64,000 bases of DNA from Gnetum montanum (lineage: Eukaryota > Streptophyta > Gnetopsida > Gnetales > Gnetaceae): assembly GCA_015680685.1 (NCBI GenBank), contig MNCI01037820.1, positions 2,534-66,533 of the forward strand. The letters are read 5' to 3'. The translations under genes and the position numbers were made by a program. Shown here in pieces: positions 1-11,075 of the stretch. How positions within the stretch are numbered: the stretch's first letter is position 1; every line of letters starts with the position of its first letter. The notes below the pieces were generated by a model. That model was not told where the DNA came from and did not search any database. It saw only the letters and a program-made list of their open reading frames with translations.

Positions 1-304
1 AGGCTGGCTTATCCCCCTTACTTTCCTCCATCCGGCCCAAGAGACGGATCTCTCGAGGCTGGGCGGTGTCAGAAGAGGGGTTGTTTGTCTCCCTACCAGA
101 AGAAGGTGACTACATTCCTGTACCTGTGACATGCTTCTGGGGCATGGTCATGGGCACAGAGGCCAGGGGCCTAGGCTTCGGGAAGCCGAGCGTAGAACTA
201 TCTTTGTTTGCATTAGGTTGCATGCTTTTCTCCTTCTTCTTAGGAGATGACGCCTGATGGTTCTGTTTGGAGGTTTGCCCCTGCGCAAGAGGAGCAACCT
301 GTGG
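1..304 (-). other. Open frame after the gag amber stop (gag-pro extension)
   Basis: After the TAG at 305-307 the same minus-strand frame stays open to a second TAG at 110-112. It reads as a Lys/Ser/Pro-rich linker containing LGFPKPRPLASVPMTMPQK. Element D has a matching stretch, LGPPKPMSFSSIPMAQPTK, in frame with its gag and leading into its protease. The segment is therefore real polyprotein sequence and not untranslated DNA. Either the TAG is a recent CAG-to-TAG change, or gag and pol are separated by stop-codon readthrough. The sequence alone does not decide this. Confidence 0.7.
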
Positions 305-2899
305 CTAGGGCGCCCTAATGATGAAGGGCGCTCTCGGTGTGGGCGCAGACGAAGCTGCGGCTTGGGTAGTAGCATGTGACGGAGGCCGTGCCTGAGAAGG
401 CACCCGTATAATGAACGGCGGCCGTGAGACTCCACCTGCTACCGAAGAAGTAGCTGCCCCCTTTTGTGAGCTGGTGGGCATGCGCAAAACAAAAGGCTGC
501 TTTGGCGGCCCTTTACGCTCACTGTCCGTACTCACCACAGTGATTGTATAAGGATCGTAATTTGTATTTAGCGGATCCTTGTACACCTGTAATATCTGGT
601 TTTCGGGACGTGTTGGGTTACTGCTGTCTAGTTTCAGATGACCCTCGTCGATCATGCGCTGAATGTCGTCTTTCAACGCCCAGCAGTAATCCGTGTCGTG
701 ACCACACATCTGGTGGTAGTCACAGAAGCGGTCCAGCCTGAAAGATCTCGGAACCGCTGGCTCGTTAGGCAGAGCGAGAGAGGGGTCCTTCAGCAATTCA
801 CAATTGCGTCTGTGACGCTTTAGGGCCTCCTCGGACACCTTCTTAGGTTGAATGTGTCCGGCTGCTAACAGTTGTTTCAGCAGTTCAGAGTGTTTCATGG
901 GCAGAGCCGCGTATTTTGAACGGTCTTTACGCTCAAAATTCGGCTTTGGCTGGGGGGTTTGTCCAGGGGCAGCCGTGGCTTGACTGGTGCTGGCACCAGC
1001 CGCGGCCTCAGGGGGTTGTGTTGCAGGAGCCGTCTTGTTTTTGCCCTTGGCATTCTCAGTCAATGCCGCTACAGTAGTGGTCGCTGCTTTACCCTTGTCC
1101 TTAGCCTTGTTATGCGTGTTCTTATAGGCGATGTACGCCGGATCTTTGCTAGCTTCCGCAGCATCTTGGATGCTCCGGACCTGAGCAAAGGCCTGGCGTA
1201 TGTCTCCGGGGGAAAGATAATACAGCTTTGACTTAATGAAGTCATTGACTGCTCCCTTGAATATAGCCAAGAGGTGGGAGTCCGCAATTGGATCACGGAT
1301 CTCATTCAAGGTAGCGTTCCAACGCTGTATGAACTTTTGGACTGGCTCAAGCGGTTCTTGTCTCACCCCCATAAGCTGCTCCAACGTGACTTCCGGCTTC
1401 ATGTTGTATCTGAAGCGGGTCACAAATTGGGTCAGGAGCTCTTCCAAGGTTGAAATGGAAGAGCGTGGGAGAGCTCGATACCAGTCTAAAGCCTTCCCGG
1501 TTAACGACATCGCGAAGACCCGGACCAGAGTATGTGGCCACTGTTGCAGCAACAAGGATTCGGATCTAAAGGTGGCCAAGTGCGTGTTGGGATCCCCCTC
1601 CCCATTATATTTCGTAAAATGTGGGAGGGACATCCCTGGAGGCAACGACAGCGCGGGGACCGCTGGATTAATCGGATCATCTTGATAGAAGTCCGTAATC
1701 TGAATGGTGTCAGATCCAGCGGTCTTGAGGCGTCGCACCTCCTCAGTAAGCGTCTGGATAAGTTGGAACGCTTGATCCAGACCTGTTGAAGGAGGCGTCT
1801 GTGCAGCAGGCATGGGCGCAGGAGGTTGGGCTGGATGAACAGCTCTAGGGAACTGAAGCGCAGGAAGTGGTTGGTTACCCGCTGGTGGAGCAGGGATCCC
1901 TGCAGGCTGTGAAACCTGTGAATGCCCCCACCCACTGACTTGTGACGCGGGGTTAACTATTGCCTGCTGCGGGCCGTAGTGATAAGTGTAGCGAGGGAGC
2001 ACCTGTGAAAATTGCGCCGCTGGTGCTGGCGGGGGTTGTGCATGATAGACTGTATGGGTTTGCTGTTGTGTTGCAGGATTGGCCCAGTGACTCGTCCCAA
2101 GGTACGGAATGAAGACTTGCGGGGGCAGAGTTGCGGTGTGCTGCTGCGTTGGCGGGAGTGGAAACACGTCGGGACGAGTTGATGGTAGAGTGTGGGTTCG
2201 TACGGGAGGGATGAAATGGGGAACGGTGGCCACCGGGCCAACCGCCGGAATGTTGATTATATGCTGTGACGGGATCGCTCCCGCGTTGTGGTGCGGCTGC
2301 ACCTGCAACCCAGAAGGCTGTGCGGTTGCCTGAGGGGGTACCGGGACATGCGCCTGCGTGGTCATGGTCGAGTCCAGAGAATCCGCTCCTCCGTTGAAAG
2401 GGAACAACGGATTCACGTAAGTGTGAGGCGTCAAGGTATGGAACGAATGTTCCGATATGGCCGCAAATTCGTCCTCTGCCTCTGCCTCTTCCTCACGCTC
2501 GGGCTCGACCGCAGGTTTTGAGGCCTGGCCTCTAGCCATGATCAGCTGGGAAATCAACTCGTTTTGGTGCTCAGTCAAGTGGATTATATCATAAGCGGTG
2601 GGCTTGAAATCATAACCTCCTCGGTGGAGCACCTCGAAATTGCGCTTTGCCTCAAGCTCGGCTCGGCTGAGAGCCAACCTCGCTTGGATCTTGACGCAAA
2701 TGAAGTTGTAGTCTTCGGGGGTTATGACCGTAAAGATAGGCTCTTTCCCCTGAAGCCTTAGTGACCGGCGCGAGGGTCCCTGAGGACCTGTTGCACCGGG
2801 GGCTGGCCCTGTGGTAACCGTCGGATTCACAGGCGCGGCACCCAGATCAAGGGTAACCATGGCGGTTGTGGCTGTTGTGTTTGAATAGTAGGAATCCAT
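305..2899 (-). CDS. gag: Gag polyprotein of element A (864 aa, intact)
   Basis: Structural capsid/nucleocapsid protein that packages the element's RNA into cytoplasmic particles. The ATG at 2897-2899 is the first in the leader and has G at +4. The N-terminal 60 residues are Ala/Thr/Pro rich; residues about 60-130 form a block also found in B and D. A Pro/Gln/Ala-rich stretch covers about 170-370. The Retrotrans_gag core lies at about 420-560 and includes LDWYRALP and a Q-rich WNATLNEI segment. A Lys/Ala-rich basic linker follows at about 590-660. A zinc-knuckle-like motif FCDYHQMCGHDTDYC lies near 745-760. The C-terminus carries repeats of the type PFIIR(A/V)P. It ends at an amber codon, but the next ~65 codons in the same frame remain protein-like (see 1-304). 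The family assignment rests on the gag core, zinc motif and LTR context. Confidence 0.93.
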   Translation of the reverse strand: MDSYYSNTTATTAMVTLDLGAAPVNPTVTTGPAPGATGPQGPSRRSLRLQGKEPIFTVITPEDYNFICVKIQARLALSRAELEAKRNFEVLHRGGYDFKPTAYDIIHLTEHQNELISQLIMARGQASKPAVEPEREEEAEAEDEFAAISEHSFHTLTPHTYVNPLFPFNGGADSLDSTMTTQAHVPVPPQATAQPSGLQVQPHHNAGAIPSQHIINIPAVGPVATVPHFIPPVRTHTLPSTRPDVFPLPPTQQHTATLPPQVFIPYLGTSHWANPATQQQTHTVYHAQPPPAPAAQFSQVLPRYTYHYGPQQAIVNPASQVSGWGHSQVSQPAGIPAPPAGNQPLPALQFPRAVHPAQPPAPMPAAQTPPSTGLDQAFQLIQTLTEEVRRLKTAGSDTIQITDFYQDDPINPAVPALSLPPGMSLPHFTKYNGEGDPNTHLATFRSESLLLQQWPHTLVRVFAMSLTGKALDWYRALPRSSISTLEELLTQFVTRFRYNMKPEVTLEQLMGVRQEPLEPVQKFIQRWNATLNEIRDPIADSHLLAIFKGAVNDFIKSKLYYLSPGDIRQAFAQVRSIQDAAEASKDPAYIAYKNTHNKAKDKGKAATTTVAALTENAKGKNKTAPATQPPEAAAGASTSQATAAPGQTPQPKPNFERKDRSKYAALPMKHSELLKQLLAAGHIQPKKVSEEALKRHRRNCELLKDPSLALPNEPAVPRSFRLDRFCDYHQMCGHDTDYCWALKDDIQRMIDEGHLKLDSSNPTRPENQILQVYKDPLNTNYDPYTITVVSTDSERKGPPKQPFVLRMPTSSQKGAATSSVAGGVSRPPFIIRVPSQARPPSHATTQAAASSAPTPRAPFIIRAP

Positions 2900-3114
2900 G
2901 GATCAACGATAAGACTGAAAGTCGGATCTGAATAAAAGAGAGGTTGGCGAACAACACAAAAGGCTTTCTACCCTGCCGGATTTCAAAGAAATCGTCTTGG
3001 CGACCGATCTACACCACACTATTGACCTTAGACCTCCCTGGAGGTATCACGTCTATGGCCTAGGGTATAGATCTCTAAACAGGGTTACCCGAAATATTCG
3101 GATCGGAGCCTGAG

Positions 3115-3132
3115 GCCCTCCTTCTAGCGCCA
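3115..3132 (-). other. Primer-binding site of element A
   Basis: On the minus strand, TGGCGCTAGAAGGAGGG begins seven bases inside the LTR end. Decayed versions sit at the same place in D (17495-17513) and B (44925-44943). The TGGCGC start fits a tRNA 3' end with CCA. I could not assign the tRNA by eye. Confidence 0.8.
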
Positions 3133-3990
3133 GAAAACTGTAACGACGGAAAACGTCGGCAGCTGGAAATACCGACCGAAGTTCCGTGTACACAGCTTTA
3201 ACCACGGATCCGCGCGAGGGCTAAGCTGGGAAAACGAATCCGCGGTGCCCTGAACGGTCTTGTCGATCAGACAGGGACTTACGGGTCAGTAAAAGCGATG
3301 ACGATTCGATTATGAACTTTTGTGTATATGTCGTGATCTTGATGCGAGAGATCATAAAACGGAGCGAGACAACGACGTAAATAGATCGCTACGAAGATAA
3401 CGTTAAAAACAAAGAAGACCGGAAAGATGCTGATTCGGGAGAGAAAACAGAGTGGATGTTGCAAAGATCAAAGATCTATGTCTCAATGCTGGATCTGGTG
3501 TATGTTTGCGTGTGTATTACGTTACAATGGGAGAAGACTCCCAACGACTGAATACAAAATGAGCACAAAACAACAAGAAAACTGTCTGGACAGAAATCCG
3601 ATCTACCTCGTAGGCCAAAGCTTAGGCGCAGAAATGGTCAAGCTCTGAAGTCTATCGATCTTTTGAACGACAGGACCTGCTAACTGGGCAAGACACCTCT
3701 GCGATTCCTGTTCTGCTTCTTTGCTTCGGGTCGATCTGCTGTTGGGGCTCGGGCGCGCTGCGTTCTGTTTCTGTTAAAGGATGGTGTTTGCGGCGGTTGC
3801 CAAGAGGTTGCTCTTGTTTCTCTGTTCAAGGCGATAAATGTTCCCTTGCTCAGAAAATGCTCTCGTCCTCGTGATCTGCTGACAACAAAAGCGATCAGTG
3901 CTCTGATGCTCTAGTTTTGCTCTGATGTTTTCTCTGCCCTTGCTTTTCTGCCTCTATGCCTTCTCCTTTTTTTTTTTGTATATTTGTCAA

Positions 3991-4004
3991 CCGGGATATT
4001 TGTA
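3991..4004 (-). promoter_or_regulatory. Probable TATA box of LTR A
   Basis: Minus-strand TACAAATATCCCGG occupies the position, about 850-950 bases into the LTR, where element D has TATAAATATCCC. It is the likely core promoter of the element. The assignment rests on positional homology only. Confidence 0.45.
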
Positions 4005-4159
4005 GGCCGCGATACGTGCAACCCTGATGATGTGGGCCCGAATGTCGCGGGTCTCGCCGATGCGATTCTTTTAAGTCGAACTGCGACTACGCACAACACG
4101 CTTGTTTGCGTGCTGTGCGTGTAAAGAGCAGGCTCATAATAGGCATGTCTCGGCTGCGT

Positions 4160-4430
4160 TTGCGCTCATTCGCGTTGTGTTGCGTGTATGAGCGCAACTT
4201 TGGCGTAGCAACAACACGCTTAAGATTGTTGTACGCTCATCACGCAACTGTGCGTGACGCAGCGTAAATGTAACACGCTCTCCACGCAGCTACGCGCGGT
4301 GGAGTATGATCAAAGTGTAACTTACGCTCATCACGCAGCTGTGCGTGACGAAGCGTAACGAGCGTGTTGTTGCATTCTGACCTACGCACGAGCACGCATC
4401 ATTGCGTAACGCGCGTAAAGATCAGTTTAG
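4160..4430 (-). repeat. Diverged hairpin motifs in U3 of LTR A
   Basis: At least four imperfect inverted repeats occur here. One pairs GCGCTCAT with ATGAGCGC near 4166-4195. Two are TACGCTCATCACGC paired with GCGTGACG-AGCGTA, near 4233-4267 and 4323-4360. One is a CTACGCACGAGCACGC form near 4382-4417. They look like older relatives of the ordered repeats at 4487-4790. Confidence 0.75.
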
Positions 4431-4486
4431 CGTTGCAAGAACAAGTGCCAACCCGTCGTATTTCCATGGATTTTTGCTTAACTGCC

Positions 4487-4790
4487 TTGGAGCTTATTAC
4501 GCTCATCACGCTGCTGTGCGTGATAGAGCGTAAACTTGTCCTTAGCCAATTCGCCTTTAACTGTCTTGGAGCTTATTACGCTCATCACGCTGCCGTGCGT
4601 GATAGAGCGTAAACTTGTCCTTAGCCAGATTTGAGGCACGTTTAACTACCTTGGAGCTTATTACGCTCATCACGCTGCTGTGCGTGATAGAGCGTAAACT
4701 TGTCCTTAGCCAATTCGCCTTTGACTGTCCTGGAGCTTATTACACTCATCACGCTGCCGTGCGTGATAGAGCGTAAACTCGTCCTTAGCT
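4487..4790 (-). repeat. Tandem hairpin repeat in U3 of LTR A (four monomers)
   Basis: Four copies start at 4487, 4566, 4651 and 4730, so the spacing is 79, 85, 79. That makes a 164-base higher-order unit seen twice. Each monomer holds a near-perfect hairpin with TTACGCTC and ATCACGC on the left arm and GCGTGATAGAGCGTAA on the right, followed by a shared CTTGTCCTTAGCC segment. The location in U3 suggests amplified regulatory elements. Confidence 0.88.
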
Positions 4791-4853
4791 TTTTCTCGCT
4801 CGAATTACGAATCTTCGTTTGAGGCGGACCCGTAATTTTTTCCCGGTGTTTCA

Positions 4854-7331
4854 GTTACTATAAATGGTAGGTTTTGGTATGAGGTTTTTCCTAACTCATT
4901 ACTTGATTTCCATCAATGTTAACACTTGGTTTCGATCAATGTTAACACTTGGTTTCTCATTTTCGGAATAAGGCATCATGACATGGATGAGTAGTTGGGA
5001 GGTTGGTTTAGGTAGTAATTGGCTTTTAGAACTCATTTCAAGGGTTCTGGGTGCTTGAACCTTAGTGTAGTTACCCTAGGAAGTTGAAAATCAAAGTGTA
5101 TTAGGATTTTCATTGGCTTACTACTTAGGTGCTTAGTGAGGCCCACCTTGAATTTGAGTTATTTCATGCATTAATTTTCAATTCATCTATCATAGTCCCA
5201 CTTACTAATTGTGATCATTGAGTTCAGTGGGACTTGGATGAGTGTTTAGAAAACCAAGGTTTTCCAAGGGGGTACATAAGCTTGAGAGTGGTTTTCAAAA
5301 AATAATTTTTCATAAATCATTCTTTTTCCATCACTCTCAAGCTTCAGCACCTTGTATCAAAGCTCTAAATATATCATAGATTCTACCACTTTCATCCCTA
5401 GCATAGATCAACTTTTCTACACCAAGACACCATCATAGTTGCTACAGAAGTCTCTAGAATCTCAAAGATTTTACCTGCCTCTACATTCATTACCACCATG
5501 TTAAGAAGAAAGGATTCCATCACCAAGAACCCTACCATAGAGAAGGTTGATGCTACTTCCCAGGGCCTCTCTATTCTACCATAGCCAATTATTACTAAGA
5601 GCTCCACCACCATGATTCCTAGATCCACAAATTCTACCCTTTTATCTAAAATTTTCCTTTAAAGCCTAGCCATATCTTGTTCTAGGGCTTTGTGTGTTGG
5701 TTGTGTTTGAATTTTGTAAAAATCATATGTTATATCTGGGTTAATTTTATGGGTTTTCAGTGTTTCTTGGGTTGTGAGATTAGTATGTATCGAATTAAAA
5801 AATTATTTCTATTGTTTGTAGCTATTTATATGTGTTTTAGGGCAAGAAAGTAATACCAAATTTGTATTTTTTTTTTCATGTTCAAATGGTTTAGATTTTT
5901 TTCATTTTGTTTCGATATGATTGTATTACTATGTTTAATAGTCAAATGGATTTTTGAAACACCTAATTCTGACTTACAATTAATTCTTTATGAATTTTTC
6001 TATAAGATAGTGTACAATGGGTTTTTAGTTTTGGTTGTTTTTTCATGGTACTTTGGTATTTTTTATGTAAAAAATGGTTAAGAATTTTTTGTTTTTAAGG
6101 TTGTGGATTTTTAGATTTTTTTTTTAAATAATTCCAATGACTATGGAATCACTGAAGTTGGATCTATAGTTAATTTTTGGTGAATTTTTTCCTAAACTCA
6201 AGTCAAGTGGGGTTTTGTTATTATGGTTTGGTTCATGTCACTATAGCATCATTTTTTGTAAAAATGGTAAGGAATTTTTATGTGTTCTTATTTTCATTTT
6301 TATTTTTTTTAAAGGATTCCAATGGCTATAGAATCACTAAATCTTCTTATGTGGTTGATTCTTAATGAATTTTTTTGTAAAACTAGTGCCAAAGTGTTGT
6401 TTCTTGGTCGTTATGATTTACCCTTGTGCTGATGGGTAGTGTTGGCACTTTAGAAACCTATTTTAGCTAGCTTCCCAAGGTCCTAGAAATTCTTTTAGGT
6501 GTTATGAAGGGTTTGGAAGTGGTCTCACAAGTTTTAAAAAAAATTTGATAATTTTTGTCAATCATCTACTATGGTTGTTTTCCACAATTTTGGGTTGTTG
6601 TGCAATTTTTGATGGAATGTTGTCATGGTTTTGGGTGGTATTTTAAATTTTTTCTAACCTTAAAACCTTAGAATAGATGTAAAATCCTATTAAATTTTTT
6701 CTCTAAAAAATTCCTAATCTTATAAAAAAGTTTTAGTTCTATTCTATCATTTCCAATTAACTGTAAACTATTTTGTACAATTGTAGTTTTGGCCAACTGC
6801 AAGCCTTCCTATATGTACAAGGAGCATTGGTGTTGGTGTTATGTTTTATTATTATGTTAAAGATTTATAAAGTTGTTTACCTATTGGTTTTTTTCTAATT
6901 CTAGATAGTCATTTTGCATTTTTAGCAAATTTCAAGTAGCCTTCCTAGATTTTTTACTATCGCTAATTTTACCATTAATTAGGATGCTTAGTAAAATTTT
7001 TACAAATTCAAATTGGTGTTTTGATTGTTGTAGTTGGTACAAGCTAGTTCTCATGTTTTTCATGTTTCTACACAAAATAATTTTACACTTTTATGAATAT
7101 CGTAGCATGAAAACAACCATCAGTTGTTGGTAGGTCACTTGGTTGTACATGTTTTTTAGTTGAAAGTTGGTCCTAGTTTTGATTTTGTTTTTAAATGTTG
7201 AAATTATGGTTTTCTTGTTTGTTTTGAAATGGAAATGTTGACGTTAAAGTTGTAATTTTGGGTATTTGAAGTTTGGTTATATTTGGTTATGGTTGTTTAG
7301 TGTTGCAATGGTGGTTATTGTTGTGTGCAGG
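4854..7331. other. AT-rich stretch with no confident gene
   Basis: Probably the far end of B's opposite-strand gene and its long introns. Bases near 5390-5690 are less AT rich and could include an early exon (plus strand, around an ATG at 5509). Bases 5700-7330 are T-rich on the plus strand, as plant introns are, and end in TGTTGTGTGCAG, a good 3' splice site. Around 4917-4955 a 23-base direct repeat, TTAACACTTGGTTTC plus spacer, occurs twice. Nothing else is recognisable. Confidence 0.4.
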
Positions 7332-10300
7332 GCCTTCCTCAAGCCCCTATTAGTTGTGATTGAGCTAGTGGGATTGCTCTATTGCATCTACACCTAAAAA
7401 CGTTACACCCCATATACCCACGTGACTTTGGAACATGGCTCCTTATGGTTTAGGCCAAGGGAAAAACAGTTTTTAGCCTTTTGTTGTAGAACTTTGGTGT
7501 GATGATATGGTCACACTTATCAACCCATACAACTATCATCATTGTTGAGACCTTGTTGCCTTGTTCAGTAAGCGTGATCAACAAGTTCATAGAAGATGAT
7601 CCTAAGACATGCATGGAGGGAAAGATGCTTGATAGAACTCATACAAGGGGGCTCATAAGCTATCCAATATTTGGAACATGATATACTTCTACTTGTATAA
7701 TGTTAATAACACTTTGCTAGTTGGTCACTAGGTCCACACACTATTTTAGAATCCTCCTAGTACTATTTACCATGTGGAAGGATAAGTGTGGTTTTCGGTT
7801 TCTATTTTTGACTACTTTAGTTATTGGTTTTATTAGGCTATTTCTTTTTAACATTTTTTTGCTTAAATTTATGTACTTGTAGGTATAGGATGGAGGACAA
7901 GGGATTCATCAAGAGTGATTAGCTCCTACCCTTAGCCCAAATAGCATTGGAGATTTTTTCCAAAAGCCCCATTGTGAGGCTTGCAGTAGTGGAGCAACCA
8001 AGAGGTGACCTAGGAAGGTGAATCACATGTTACTTTAAAGCCTAACAATAGTGTGTAGACACTAGGATAACACATGGTTGGTGGGCTAAATCAAATCTTA
8101 TCCACATATCCATTGAAGGCTTCGTACAACCATCTTCTAGAAAGAAAGGTAAAAGTTTTTCTTTTCTTTTCTTTTTCTTTTTTGTTTTCATGTCAATGTT
8201 TTCATGGTTGTATGGTTGTAGGCTACTTAGGCTTTAAGTGTCTACATAGTTTTATTGGCTATGTTTTGCTATAAATTTCATGTTAACGTTGTTATGCTTG
8301 TTATATTTTTGGTTTTACATGGTCATGCCTAAGCTAATCAACCTTTTTTTTTATTATAGATGCTAGCACCTCCTCCAATATCACACTTGTTATTTCAGGA
8401 TGCCCTGAGGAGACTTTGATCCTCAAGTATGGAGAGGTGGATTTGACACAGCAATGGTTGGCTAGCAATGTGCCCAAACAAATTCAAGTAAACATTGTTG
8501 ATGGAAGTTTACTTAATCTATTCATGGCCCCTAGCCCCACTATCCCTACTCTTGAGATGTTGAACATCATTGACCAAGGAGTTAGGAAATTCATCAATTA
8601 AGTTCGTGGTGTGCCTGTCACCTTGGCCATCAATGACTCTATCTTTAGTGACCTCTTTGGCATTTCTTGTGAATCTGTAAAGGTTATTACTAAAGTGAGT
8701 AAAGAGGTGAAGCACTAGGAGGAGGTGGAGGAGTAGTTCGGCACTCACCATGGTCACAAGGGTTTGTCTCCTAACTAATTCAATGCTGAAGAGACTAAGA
8801 AGGCATATTTCTTATTTTGCTCTTCGGGATTCCCCAAGCTTCTATCATAGGAAAAAATCATGGGTGTTGCATAGGCATGGACCATGAAGAATGTCCTTTC
8901 GGATGGTGCTTGATTTAACTAGGCTAATCACTTGGTTTCTAGGCTACGTGATGATATCCTCAAACATTGTGACAACCTCATAAAAAAATGCCACATGCAT
9001 TATGCATTCTTTGTGGCATATCTGAGGAGGTTTGTGAAGTTCCTAATGGTGAGGAAGGATGGAAAATGGGTAATCTAAGATCCATCCAAACTCTCCAAGC
9101 CATGGATTCAACATGTTTATCCCACTATGAAGGCTCAGAACTATCTAAAGGATGTCAAGGAGTCACTATTTGTTACCACTAAGGGACTTAGTGGTAGGCA
9201 TTGTATTTCACTTACTAACATCAGGATTGAGCCCCAAGTTGAGCATGGAGACATTGATTAGGCCTAGACAATGTAGGCTAAACCTAAAGGTTTAGCTAGA
9301 GCCAAAATAAAGAGACCAATGATGGAAGACGAAGCACTAGTTATTGAGCAATCCTCCAAGAGGAGGTTCATGGTGAGACTTGGCCATATATGCAATGTGG
9401 TCATGGGTATGGATTAATTTATTTTAATTGCTTTACATTGTTTTATATTATAGGGATATATTGTTACTATGTTTTACACAAGATATGCTAAGTGATACCA
9501 CATTTTTGTCTTATTGTTCTTGTAGGTAAACAACCAGAGTTAGCAGCCTAATTAGTAGCATTAGAGGTAGAGAAAAAAATGCCTAGAGGAGGAGCTTCTT
9601 CAATACCATGAGGAGAGGTTATCCAATGTCCCATTGATTGACTTTAAGGTCATATTTGATCCTTCACAGCTAGATGAACCCCTTTTCATCATCTAAGAGA
9701 ATGCTTCAAGTACATATGTGTTTGTTTCATCTGTTTAAGTTATGTTGTTTCATGCTTAAGTTTGGTATTAATTTTTTGTTATTTGGTATGGTTACCTTAG
9801 CTACTGAGTCTTAGTTCATGACCTCTACCTCCATGTTTCACATGAAGCCATGGGTGGATACTCCTACTAAGAGGGAGTTCATGCAAGAATTAGTTGAGGA
9901 CATGATTGATCGATTGCACCAGGTTGCCCCCGATATGGATAAGTACTTAGTTTATCTTGCACTTTCTATTTTTTACTTTATGGTTGTATCATTTTAGTTA
10001 TTTTTTTGTTATTATTTTGCTATTTGGTTACTTATTATTTTTGCTTATGTTATTTTATTCTTAATACCGAAGCTTGGATGGAATCCCAACTTCCTTGTTG
10101 AGATCGATGCCTTACCTAGCCTACCCTTAGATGTAGAGAATGTACCATGCAAGTTGTATGAAAGTGTCACTAATTATGAATTTTCATGCTCCAAAACTTC
10201 ATAAGAAATTCAAAGTTCTAATGATTTCCTATGGGAATGCATTGTACTGTTGGAAAAAGCAAACAAGAGGCGGGTTGAGGCTAGCAGGGACATGAAGGAT

Positions 10301-11075
10301 CATAAGGTATTCATGGATGCCCAAGTGGCTAATAGGAGTTTCTTGTGAATCAAAGACATCAAATGGTTATGACACTAGAATTCCATCCATGGCAAGGTTA
10401 TCCTTACCAATGAGTTTATGAAATACAAGCTACAAATGGACTTACTAGCATGCAAGGCCAAGGTGTGGAGAGACTACTATGCCTAGGTTATCAAGTAGGG
10501 CTAGGCACAAAAGGACAACAAGATGAAATATAAGACTAAGTTTGAAGCTTAGCTTAAGTGTTTAAAGAAGGAGTCCACTGGACAGTGTAAGTTAGAGAAA
10601 TTCATGAGGGGGATTTAGGTAGTGGATGTCTTCAAACTATTTGAAGGTATCCTAACTATAGTTGGATCCCTATCTCCTTAGGTCTCTACCACTTTTGGAG
10701 AGGTGACTATTGAGAAATTTTCATAGGAGCCCCACATGGATGAAAATTGATGACAACAACATCCTAACAAGAATTAATCTTGGGAAGCTGGACTAGGCCC
10801 ACATGACTAAGGAATAGGTCTTTCATCATTTTAAGGTTGGTCTTCAAAATATCCCAATAGAAGATGTTGCTTCTAAGCCCTCTCAGGTTTTCTTATCTTG
10901 TTTGTTTTAGAAAATTTTAGTTTAATTTATTTTAGGTGATAGTTTATGATTTAGTTTTATACTTTATTGATTATTTCTTAACTTGTGTTTTGTTATGGTA
11001 AAGGTACTCGGTAACGTTAATGGCCCCAACGAAGAAGGTGGAAGTGCTCATCAACACCCTCTAGTAGCCCCTTAG
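7332..11075 (+). pseudogene. Opposite-strand spliced gene inside element B (decayed)
   Basis: A multi-exon gene of unknown function on the strand opposite to B's gag-pol. Exons by splice signals and match to D: ~7332-7700, 7883-8148, 8360-9406, 9526-9709, 9801-9942, ~10065-10886 and 11004-11075. Introns start GTAAAA, GTATGG and similar, and end in TTGTAG, TTATAG, CTTAG or AAAG. The large exon contains ETLILKYGEVDLTQQWLA, and a basic KIKRP run near its end. The sixth exon codes for a charged, helix-prone segment with QMDLLACKAKVW. The last exon encodes about 23 residues ending PLVAP and a stop. In-frame stops show it is dead. D has a copy with nearly equal exon lengths. I do not recognise the protein family. 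Confidence 0.72.

Larger units (their letters stand above)
1..4853 (-). mobile_element. Tat/Ogre-like Ty3/gypsy element A, 5' end only
   Basis: Read on the minus strand, this is the 5' portion of an LTR retrotransposon: LTR (4853 to 3139), primer-binding site, a leader of about 215 bases, then gag running off the left edge. Protease and pol lie outside the window. It is much richer in G+C and CpG than the DNA to its right, and its gag is open for 864 codons, so it is the youngest internal sequence here. It probably sits inside element B, whose opposite-strand gene begins to its right. Base decay is minimal compared with B and D, which belong to the same broad family by gag and primer site. 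The five bases after the LTR, GTTAC, should be one half of the target duplication; the other half is outside the window. Confidence 0.9.
3139..4853 (-). repeat. 5' LTR of element A (1715 bp)
   Basis: Minus-strand LTR starting TGAAACACCGGG (at 4853) and ending GTCGTTACA (at 3139), with TG...CA ends. The start resembles the LTR starts of D (TGAAACACCACC) and B (TGAAACACCACC). Its U3 part, on the right, is packed with hairpin-forming repeats. The R-U5 part, on the left, is CpG rich. The partner LTR is outside the window, so the ends are inferred from the terminal motifs and the primer site. Confidence 0.82.

Noticed and set aside
148-2761. Numerous 60-150 codon open frames on both strands across the gag of A
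   Set aside because: They overlap the 864-codon gag in other frames and have no domain words; they are by-products of a long GC-rich ORF.
4487-4790. CRISPR-like appearance of regularly spaced repeats
   Set aside because: The spacers are themselves repeated, units alternate 79/85, and the array lies in a plant LTR. It is a tandem repeat.
5398-5628. 76-codon minus-strand open frame
   Set aside because: Composition reflects the plus strand, and it has no match to the two extra genes or pol. A plus-strand exon is at least as likely.
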